Positions 17,282 through 23,746 of a stretch of DNA of 25,057 bases are shown piece by piece. Position numbers and translations under genes: made by a program. The notes under the pieces were generated by a model that saw only the letters and a program-made list of their open reading frames with translations, did no database searches and had not been told where the DNA came from. The stretch is from JAAYJR01 sp964563975 (lineage in GTDB: Bacteria > Bacteroidota > Bacteroidia > Bacteroidales > Prolixibacteraceae). Within the stretch, counting starts at the first letter, position 1. Each line of letters begins with the position of its first letter. Location: NCBI GenBank assembly GCA_964563975.1, contig CAZLZJ010000031.1, forward strand, positions 1-25,057, written 5' to 3'.

Positions 17282-18544
17282 ATGAAGTACATTTTATTAC
17301 TACTGTTAATGCCGGTTTATCAGGCATTTGGCCAACAGATAATAACGATCGACAACTGTTATATGTGGGCACGCGAAAATTATCCAAATCTGAAACATGC
17401 TCAAATTAGGAAAGAGATTTCAGACTTGCAGAAAGAAAACAGCCATACCGGTTACCTTCCCCGGGTTTTACTGAACGGGCAGGCTACTTACCAGTCGGAC
17501 GTAACCGGAATTGGATTAGCCCTTCCCAATATTTCAATCCCTGCCGTTTCGAAAGACCAGTACAAAGCTTATGCTGAAATAAGGCAAACTATTTGGGATG
17601 GCGGATTAACCTATGCAGGCACACAATTGGAAGAAGCTGTTCTGCAGAACGATCTCAACCGGTTAGAGGTGGAAATTTACAAGTTGAATGAACAAGTATC
17701 GCAAGCATTCTTCACAATATTGGCTGTTGATAAACAAAAGGAGGTGCTGGCTGCCCAAAAAATTGTGCTGAGCGAAAAACTTAAATCCATTCAATCAGGA
17801 GTAAAAAACCAGGTAGTTGAAAAGTCGGCTGCCCTTTTGGTAAAAGCCGAAATTTTCAATATTGAACAAAATGAAATAGAACTTGCTGCAGCAAAAAAAA
17901 CAGCTCTCCGGATACTTGTGATTTTAACAGGAAAATCTTTTGAAGAAAACTCAATTTTTCATTACGGCAAGGAAGATATAAAAAACACATATCTGTATGC
18001 ACGTCCCGAATATGCACTTTTTTCTGCACAAAAGACTCAGTTGGAAAAAGAATCGGAGCTTATTCAAAAAAGCCGTAATCCAATACTTTTCGGCTTTGGG
18101 CAAGCCGGTTACGGAAGGCCTGCCCTGAATATGCTAAGCGATAAATTCGATACTTACTGTCTGGTGGGAGCCGGCATATCGTGGAATGCATTCGACTGGA
18201 AAAAAACTGCCCGCCAAAAACAGGTAATTTCATTACAACAACAGATAATAGACCATCAGGAAAAAACTTTCAATCAAAATTTACAAATTCTTCTGGCTCA
18301 GCAAAACGAACAGATAAAGAAGTTTGAAAAATTATTGGAAACCGACATTGAGATGGTATCGTTACAGTCGGAAATTGCACAAATTTCTGCCTCAAAGTTA
18401 GAAAACGAAACTATTACAATGGCCGACTACATTCAGGATTTACAGTCGGAAACCATTGCAAAACTAAATTATGAACTCCACAAAATAGGGCTAAACGAAG
18501 CAATGGAAAAGTATAGTCTCATAAAAGGCAAAAGAGTACAATAA
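17282..18544 (+). CDS. TolC family outer-membrane efflux protein
   Basis: Outer-membrane channel of a tripartite exporter, 420 residues, the usual size for the family. A signal peptide (MKYILLLLLMPVYQAFGQ) precedes the mature start QIITIDNCYMWARENYPNLKHAQI, a classic TolC N-terminus in which long helices begin. Two related halves follow, each with long coiled-coil helices (EISDLQKENSHTGYLPRV and later EKESELIQKSRNPILFGFGQ). Strand-rich sections (LNGQATYQSD and VGAGISWNAFDWKK) would form the barrel. No lipobox is present. First gene of a six-gene exporter operon: it is followed by the adaptor after 34 bases and then the ABC genes. Confidence 0.93.
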   Translation: MKYILLLLLMPVYQAFGQQIITIDNCYMWARENYPNLKHAQIRKEISDLQKENSHTGYLPRVLLNGQATYQSDVTGIGLALPNISIPAVSKDQYKAYAEIRQTIWDGGLTYAGTQLEEAVLQNDLNRLEVEIYKLNEQVSQAFFTILAVDKQKEVLAAQKIVLSEKLKSIQSGVKNQVVEKSAALLVKAEIFNIEQNEIELAAAKKTALRILVILTGKSFEENSIFHYGKEDIKNTYLYARPEYALFSAQKTQLEKESELIQKSRNPILFGFGQAGYGRPALNMLSDKFDTYCLVGAGISWNAFDWKKTARQKQVISLQQQIIDHQEKTFNQNLQILLAQQNEQIKKFEKLLETDIEMVSLQSEIAQISASKLENETITMADYIQDLQSETIAKLNYELHKIGLNEAMEKYSLIKGKRVQ

Positions 18545-18578
18545 AGTAAACTATATCAATTAATTAAGAACTATTCAC

Positions 18579-19460
18579 ATGCAATACAAATCACTCATTT
18601 TGTTACTTGTCATTTTATTTTACGGATGCATGAACAAAAACAGTCATTCCGATGCTTTCGGGAACTTTGAAGCTGAAACTCTTATTATTTCGTCAGAATC
18701 ATCTGGTAAAATACTTCAACTGAATGTAAAAAAAGGAGATAAAACAGAAGCCGGTTCGGTGACAGCAATAATTGACACTCTTCAGATATCTCTTAAATTA
18801 AAGCAAATTGAGGCTCAAAAAGAGGCTATAGAGGCCGGAAAAGAAAATATAAGGGCGCAAATTGCAGTTTTTGAAGAGCAGAAAAAAAACCTGCAAACAA
18901 ACGAAAAAAGAGTAACTCAAATGGTTGCCGATGAAGCAGCTACACAAAAGCAATTGGATGACATCACCGGCCAGATAAATGTAATAAACAAACAGATAGA
19001 AAGTACGGAGACGCAATTCATTTCAATAAACAAAGAGCTTAAGGTGCTGGAATCCCAAAGAAAGATCACTGAAGACCTTTTTCAACGATGTATAATTATA
19101 TCTCCGGTTACCGGTACCATTTTGGAAACTTATGCGGAGCAAGGTGAACTTACAACTCACGGGAAGCCATTATTTAAAATTGCCAATACGGATGAATTGA
19201 CTTTAAAGGTATATGTAAGTGGTGCACAACTTCCAAATATTAAAATTGCCCAAACTGCAGAGGTTCTGGCCGATAAAAATGAAACCGAAAACTACTCATT
19301 TACCGGCAAAGTCACATGGATATCTCCGGAAGCCGAATTTACACCAAAAATTATTCAAACAAAAGAGGAACGGGTAAAGCTTGTATATGCGGTAAAACTG
19401 TCAGTAAAAAATGACGGAACACTGAAAATCGGAATGCCCGGAGAGGTTAGATGGCAGTAA
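18579..19460 (+). CDS. HlyD/YbhG family periplasmic adaptor, lipoprotein
   Basis: Membrane fusion adaptor of 293 residues linking the inner-membrane ABC pump to the TolC channel. The start MQYKSLILLLVILFYGCMNKN carries a lipobox (FYGC, Cys17), so it is anchored as a lipoprotein. Lipoyl-like half motif GKILQLNVKKGDKTEAGS (about 37-54), a long coiled coil rich in Glu, Gln and Lys (about 65-165) and the returning half motif SPVTGTILETYAEQGELT (about 174-191) are in the expected order, followed by the beta-barrel domain. Shorter than typical YbhG. It is followed after four bases by the first ATPase gene, so coexpression is certain in practice. Confidence 0.92.
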   Translation: MQYKSLILLLVILFYGCMNKNSHSDAFGNFEAETLIISSESSGKILQLNVKKGDKTEAGSVTAIIDTLQISLKLKQIEAQKEAIEAGKENIRAQIAVFEEQKKNLQTNEKRVTQMVADEAATQKQLDDITGQINVINKQIESTETQFISINKELKVLESQRKITEDLFQRCIIISPVTGTILETYAEQGELTTHGKPLFKIANTDELTLKVYVSGAQLPNIKIAQTAEVLADKNETENYSFTGKVTWISPEAEFTPKIIQTKEERVKLVYAVKLSVKNDGTLKIGMPGEVRWQ

Positions 19461-19464
19461 AAAA

Positions 19465-20367
19465 ATGATAAAAATTAATAAAATATCAAAGTACTATGAT
19501 AAGACCCCGGCACTTGAAGGTATTTCATTTGCAGTGGACAAAGGTGAGCTGTTTGGTTTAATCGGACCCGATGGTGCAGGAAAAACAACTTTGATGCGGA
19601 TTTTAACGACTCTTCTACTCCCCTCTTCAGGAAATGCTACAATAAATGGCTTGAATGTGGTATCCGATTTTAAAAAAATCCGGAATATCGTTGGTTATAT
19701 GCCGGGACGTTTTTCTTTATACCAGGACCTCAGTGTAGAAGAGAACCTGCACTTTTTTGCCACAGTCTTTGGCACTACCATTGAAGCAAATTATGATCTT
19801 ATCAGAGATATCTACCATCATATTGAACCGTTTAAAAATCGCCGGGCAGGAAAGCTTTCGGGCGGAATGAAACAAAAACTGGCTCTCTCGTGCGCACTGA
19901 TACACAGTCCTAAAATACTTATTCTCGACGAACCCACTACCGGCGTGGATGCAGTGTCGCGCAAAGAGTTCTGGGAAATGCTTAAAAAACTCCAAAAAAA
20001 AGAGATCACAATTCTTGTTTCCACACCTTATATGGATGAAGCCACTCTGTGCGACAGAGTTGCTTTAATTCAAAACGGACATATACTGAATGTTGATTCT
20101 CCCGATGGCATAACTGGAAAATTTCTCCGGAAAATTATACGCGTCAGCTCTGACGAAACCTACAGACTGATCAACGATTTGCGCAAACACAGCAAGGCCG
20201 GGTCGGCATTTGCATTTGGACAATTTGTTCATTTTACGGGAAAAGATGATGCCGTAGAGGTTAATGAACTGATCTGTTATCTCACAAAGCTAAATCATAA
20301 AAATATACAGGCAACAGAGATCAAACCCGGAATTGAAGATGTTTTTATGAGTTTACAATCAAAGTGA
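19465..20367 (+). CDS. ABC transporter ATP-binding protein, YbhF N-half-like, degenerate Q- and H-loops
   Basis: ATPase of the exporter, 300 residues. Walker A is GPDGAGKTT (about 33-41), the signature is LSGGMKQKLALS (about 133-144) and Walker B is LILDEPTTGVD (about 153-163), all intact. Two usually conserved residues are changed: the Q-loop position is Gly81 (YMPGRFSLY instead of YMPQ) and the H-loop position is Pro188 (STPYMDEA instead of THYMDEA). A C-terminal regulatory extension of about 80 residues ends GIEDVFMSLQ. It pairs with the next gene as a heterodimer, corresponding to the first half of the fused YbhF protein of enterobacteria. The substrate is unknown; drugs or ions are exported by relatives. 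Confidence 0.92.
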   Translation: MIKINKISKYYDKTPALEGISFAVDKGELFGLIGPDGAGKTTLMRILTTLLLPSSGNATINGLNVVSDFKKIRNIVGYMPGRFSLYQDLSVEENLHFFATVFGTTIEANYDLIRDIYHHIEPFKNRRAGKLSGGMKQKLALSCALIHSPKILILDEPTTGVDAVSRKEFWEMLKKLQKKEITILVSTPYMDEATLCDRVALIQNGHILNVDSPDGITGKFLRKIIRVSSDETYRLINDLRKHSKAGSAFAFGQFVHFTGKDDAVEVNELICYLTKLNHKNIQATEIKPGIEDVFMSLQSK

Positions 20368-20377
20368 AATTAAAAAA

Positions 20378-21097
20378 ATGGAAAAAATAATCACCGTAAA
20401 AAACCTGGTTAAAAAATTCGGATCTTTTATTGCCAACGATAATCTTACATTTGATGTTTACCGGGGCGAAATCTTTGGATTCCTGGGAGCTAACGGTGCA
20501 GGAAAAACAACAGCGCTGCGCATCCTGTGCGGCCTTTCATTTCCTACCTCGGGTGAGGTAAAAGTGGCAGGCTTTGATATTTTTCAGGAAACGGAAAAGA
20601 TAAAAAAGAACATTGGATATATGAGCCAGAAATTTTCACTTTACGAAGATTTGACAGTATCGGAAAATATTCAGCTTTATTCAGGAATTTACGGGATTCC
20701 TCCGGCTAAAAGGAAAAAGAAAGAAACTGTACTGCTTGAAAAACTTGAAATGACCAATGTCCGGAATAAGCTGATTGCCGGACTCCCTTTAGGCTGGAAA
20801 CAAAAGCTGGCTTTTTCCGTGGCAATATTCCATGATCCTGAAATTGTTTTCCTTGACGAGCCTACCGGAGGTGTTGATCCCATTACCCGCCGTCGTTTCT
20901 GGGATCTGATTTATGAAGCTTCGGGTAACGGAATTACTGTTTTTGTAACTACTCACTATATGGATGAAGCTGAGTACTGTAACAGGGTTTCCATTATGGA
21001 AGCAGGAAAAATTGAGGCCCTCGATACCCCTGCAAAACTAAAAGAGAAATATAGTGCAAAAAATATGGACGAAGTATTTATTCAAATAGCACGATAA
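20378..21097 (+). CDS. ABC transporter ATP-binding protein, YbhF C-half-like, variant signature motif
   Basis: Second ATPase of the exporter, 239 residues. Walker A GANGAGKTT (about 36-44), an intact Q-loop (YMSQKFSLYEDLTV), Walker B VFLDEPTGGVD and a normal H-loop (TTHYMDEA) are present. The signature motif, however, reads LPLGWKQ (20783-20803) instead of LSGGxxQ. This complements the first ATPase, which has a good signature but altered Q- and H-loops. The gene begins ten bases after the previous stop, and its TAA is directly followed by the ATG of the first permease (TAAATG). Relatives with LPLG signatures occur in the C-terminal halves of fused YbhF-type proteins, so the change is family-like rather than a recent loss. 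Confidence 0.92.
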   Translation: MEKIITVKNLVKKFGSFIANDNLTFDVYRGEIFGFLGANGAGKTTALRILCGLSFPTSGEVKVAGFDIFQETEKIKKNIGYMSQKFSLYEDLTVSENIQLYSGIYGIPPAKRKKKETVLLEKLEMTNVRNKLIAGLPLGWKQKLAFSVAIFHDPEIVFLDEPTGGVDPITRRRFWDLIYEASGNGITVFVTTHYMDEAEYCNRVSIMEAGKIEALDTPAKLKEKYSAKNMDEVFIQIAR

Positions 21098-22204
21098 ATG
21101 AAACAACTGAGATCATTCATTCGCAAAGAATTCTTTCACATCTTTCGCGACCCGCGCACAATGCTGATACTGTTTGGCATCCCGGTTGCCCAATTGCTGA
21201 TATTTGGAACAGTAATAAAAAGTGAAATCAGAGATATACACATTGCAATATACGACCAATCGAAAGATGAAACCACTAATCAGATAATCAATAAACTACT
21301 ATCATCAGGTTATTTTATTCAGGAAGAAAACTTAAACAGTATCAATAAAATTGATGATATCTTCAAAAAAGGAAAAGTCAAAGAAGTAATTGTCTTTGAA
21401 AACAATTTCGGCGAAAAACTAATGCGTGAAGGCACAGCCGCCGTACAGATTTTTGCAGATGCTTCAGATCCCAATATGGCAAGGCTTGTAACATCATATA
21501 CTGCGGGTATTATTAACGACTATGTCAAAAAGCTAAATCCAAACCTGCAAATGCCTTTGTTGATAGAACCAAGTGTAAGAATGTACTTTAACGAGGAGAT
21601 GAAAAGTGCATATATGTTTGTTCCCGGCACAATGGCTCTGATCCTGATGCTTATCTCTGCAATGATGACCTCTATTTCCATAACCCGTGAAAAAGAGTTC
21701 GGAACTATGGAAATTTTATTGGTTTCTCCTTTAAAGCCATTACAGATCATTATCGGTAAGGTATTTCCATACTTAATTCTTTCGGTTATAAATGCTTTTG
21801 TAATTGTGTTTATTGGTCTTTTTATATTTAAGGTACCGGTAACCGGCAGTTTCATTTTATTGATGTTGGAGACCATTCTTTTCATTTTAATGGCACTCTG
21901 TATGGGAATCTTAATATCCACAATAGCAAAAAGTCAAATGGTGGCTATGTTCATTTCAATGATCGGATTAATGTTGCCTACCATTATCTTGTCAGGTTTT
22001 ATTTTCCCTTTGAAAAATATGCCTTTGATACTTCAAAAACTTAGTTTGGCTATGCCTGCACGCTGGTTTATCTTCATAATACGCAGTATTATGCTGAAAG
22101 GTACCGGATTGCCGTTCATCTGGAAAGAAACAGTAATCTTGGCTGTAATGACACTGCTATTTATTGTATTAAGCCTGAAAAGTTTTAAGATAAGATTAGA
22201 GTGA
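21098..22204 (+). CDS. ABC-2 type permease, YbhS/YbhR-like
   Basis: Inner-membrane permease of 368 residues. Short cytosolic start with the coupling segment RKEFFHIFRDPRTM, first helix ILFGIPVAQLLIFGTVI (about 25-41), a large outer domain (about 42-170), then five helices in the C-terminal half beginning FVPGTMALILMLISAMM. The cytosolic loop ITREKEFGTMEILLVSPLKPLQIIIGK is the conserved ABC2_membrane contact to the ATPases. It forms a heterodimer with the next gene product. Starts at the base after the ATPase stop codon, so translation is probably coupled. Confidence 0.93.
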   Translation: MKQLRSFIRKEFFHIFRDPRTMLILFGIPVAQLLIFGTVIKSEIRDIHIAIYDQSKDETTNQIINKLLSSGYFIQEENLNSINKIDDIFKKGKVKEVIVFENNFGEKLMREGTAAVQIFADASDPNMARLVTSYTAGIINDYVKKLNPNLQMPLLIEPSVRMYFNEEMKSAYMFVPGTMALILMLISAMMTSISITREKEFGTMEILLVSPLKPLQIIIGKVFPYLILSVINAFVIVFIGLFIFKVPVTGSFILLMLETILFILMALCMGILISTIAKSQMVAMFISMIGLMLPTIILSGFIFPLKNMPLILQKLSLAMPARWFIFIIRSIMLKGTGLPFIWKETVILAVMTLLFIVLSLKSFKIRLE

Positions 22205-22244
22205 CATTTAACTTTAAAATTATAATGATCATGATTTTTAAAAT

Positions 22245-23363
22245 ATGAGAACAATACTCTATATAATACAAAAGGAGTTCCGTCAGATTTTCAGAAATCG
22301 TACAATGCTGCCCATGATTTTTGGAGTACCCATAGTGCAGTTGCTTTTACTGGTTTATGCAGCTACATTTGAAATGAAACAGATTGATATGGTGGTAGCC
22401 GATAAAGATCTTTCCCCCACATCGCGGGAATTGATTGCCGGGTTTGACGGTATTCCTTTCTATAATGTAACCGGAGCTGTTCAGGATGAAAAGGACGGGG
22501 AAAAGCTTTTGTTAAAAGGGAAAGCCGATATAGTCCTGATCATTCCTGCTGATTTTGAACGTAATCTTATCCGTGACAATAGAGGCGAACTGCAACTGTT
22601 GATCGATGCCATTGATGGAAATTCCGCACAACTGATATATGCTTACACATCTGCTATTATATCCTCTTTTAACAGAAACCTGATTGCCGGATGGGAAAAA
22701 ATTGCCGGATTTATGCCGCCGTCACAAATAAAAATTGTAGAAAATTACCGGTATAATAATGAACTTGATTACAAATTATATATGGCGCCGGGTATATTAG
22801 CCATATTGGTAACCATAATAGGGATGTTTATGTCGGGTATGAACCTGGTACGTGAAAAGGAGACAGGAACCATCGAACAACTAAATGTTACGCCTGTAAA
22901 AAAATATCAGTTTATTATTGGCAAATTAGTACCATTCTGGATTATTGCACTGTTCGACCTTGCTTTCGGTTTATTCATCGCACGGTTGGTTTTTAACCTT
23001 CCCATATTGGGAAGCCTCAGGTTACTGTTCGGGCTGACAGGAATATATCTCGCCAGCGTGATGGGAATAGGACTGTTTATTTCTACGATCACCCATACCC
23101 AGCAGCAGCTGATGTTTGTAAATTTCTTTTTTATGATGGTCTTTATCCTGATGGGTGGAATTTTCACCCCTGTTGAAAGTATGCCGCAATGGGCACAATT
23201 GGTCAACCATATGAATCCGATATTCTATTTTATGAAAATATTAAGAATGATTATCCTTAAAGGTTCAGGATTTTTTGATCTGCTAAAAGAATTTTTCTTT
23301 TTATCTCTCTTGGGCATTCTCTTTTTAAGCTTGGCTATTTGGAGATATAGGAAAACAGCATAA
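22245..23363 (+). CDS. ABC-2 type permease, YbhS/YbhR-like paralogue
   Basis: Second permease of the exporter, 372 residues, same layout as its neighbour: IIQKEFRQIFRNRTMLPMIFG start, one helix, an outer domain (about 45-180) and five C-terminal helices beginning APGILAILVTIIGMFM. The contact loop LVREKETGTIEQLNVTPVKKYQFIIGK is conserved. The two permeases are clearly paralogous but well diverged, so they likely form an asymmetric channel. A 40-base AT-rich spacer separates them. This is the last gene of the exporter; no strong terminator hairpin follows before the mgtE promoter. Confidence 0.93.
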   Translation: MRTILYIIQKEFRQIFRNRTMLPMIFGVPIVQLLLLVYAATFEMKQIDMVVADKDLSPTSRELIAGFDGIPFYNVTGAVQDEKDGEKLLLKGKADIVLIIPADFERNLIRDNRGELQLLIDAIDGNSAQLIYAYTSAIISSFNRNLIAGWEKIAGFMPPSQIKIVENYRYNNELDYKLYMAPGILAILVTIIGMFMSGMNLVREKETGTIEQLNVTPVKKYQFIIGKLVPFWIIALFDLAFGLFIARLVFNLPILGSLRLLFGLTGIYLASVMGIGLFISTITHTQQQLMFVNFFFMMVFILMGGIFTPVESMPQWAQLVNHMNPIFYFMKILRMIILKGSGFFDLLKEFFFLSLLGILFLSLAIWRYRKTA

Positions 23364-23405
23364 ATCTTTTCCAACTAACCCTGCCAATAAATAGATATTG
23401 TAAAA

Positions 23406-23438
23406 TTTCAGGTTATTTAAAAAAAAACAATACATTTG
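23406..23438 (+). promoter_or_regulatory. Bacteroidota promoter for the mgtE leader
   Basis: TACATTTG at 23431-23438 is an exact match to the -7 consensus TAnnTTTG. TTTC at 23406-23409 lies 21 bases upstream as a near -33 element. Transcription should begin near 23445, giving a leader of about 300 bases before mgtE with its first short frame about 20 bases from the RNA start. Confidence 0.65.
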
Positions 23439-23465
23439 CACAACAATTTTAAAAAGTAACAAATC

Positions 23466-23516
23466 ATGGACGAAGGCCCGTGTCATAGACAGAGTATTAT
23501 TATAAACCTGCTTTAG
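23466..23516 (+). CDS. Putative 16-residue leader peptide (uORF1) of mgtE
   Basis: ATG to TAG gives MDEGPCHRQSIIINLL. It is the first ATG after the predicted RNA start and has an A-rich, Shine-Dalgarno-free upstream region typical of Bacteroidota. Two acidic residues and a proline fall within the first five codons, the sort of start known from enterobacterial MgtL to destabilise ribosomes when magnesium is low. The stop codon TAG shares its G with the 5' arm of the anti-sequestering hairpin, so a ribosome finishing this frame would cover that arm. It is too short to prove by coding statistics. Confidence 0.45.
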   Translation: MDEGPCHRQSIIINLL

Positions 23517-23566
23517 GGAGGTCTCGCCGTTCGCCTCCCCGGAGTTAAAAAATAGGAGGCGAAATT

Positions 23567-23650
23567 ATGTTAAAAACTGCTAATCGTTCGATTTATTATC
23601 CCCCGGCTCCACTCTACTTCCTCATATTCCGCTGGCATACGTCAAGCTAA
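23567..23650 (+). CDS. Putative 27-residue leader peptide (uORF2) of mgtE
   Basis: ATG to TAA, beginning MLKTANRSIYYPPAPLYF. A perfect AGGAGG lies seven bases before the ATG, exceptional here because the other genes in the window show no such sites. The site is locked in a 9-bp hairpin unless the alternative hairpin forms. The YYPPAP stretch is a likely ribosome-slowing sequence, as in proline-rich leader peptides. Its 3' half is strongly C-rich. It ends 96 bases before the mgtE ATG, so it would act by changing RNA structure or Rho access, not by direct coupling. Confidence 0.5.
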   Translation: MLKTANRSIYYPPAPLYFLIFRWHTSS

Positions 23651-23746
23651 GTTACCTTTCCATATGATGTTGTTAAGCTTCTTAAACAGACTTGCAACAG
23701 ATCCAACCCTCATTTTTATATTTTCTAACTCTTTAAAAGATACAAT

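Larger units (their letters stand above)
23445..23746 (+). promoter_or_regulatory. Structured mgtE leader RNA with two short frames and alternative hairpins
   Basis: This stretch of about 300 bases has no long gene but shows dense organisation. TTCGCCTCC (23530-23538) pairs perfectly over nine bases with GGAGGCGAA (23555-23563), which contains the ribosome-binding site AGGAGG (23554-23559) of the second short frame. The same CCTCC bases can instead pair with GGGAGG (23516-23521) on the stop codon of the first frame, so the two hairpins exclude each other. No U-tract follows, so control would act on translation, or indirectly through Rho, rather than by an intrinsic terminator. A small hairpin TGTC-ATA-GACA lies at 23481-23491. 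It does not look like the M-box, the classical magnesium riboswitch. The arms are seen; the switching is inferred. Confidence 0.6.

Noticed and set aside
17221..17409. 62-codon frame just before and into the TolC gene
   Set aside because: It overlaps the signal peptide and mature start of TolC in another frame and has no family features; the TolC start at 17282 is well supported.
23445..23746. M-box or yybP-ykoY riboswitch in the mgtE leader
   Set aside because: I could not find the conserved helices or loop sequences of either class; the visible structure is a ribosome-binding-site hairpin with a competing arm. A covariance-model search would settle it.
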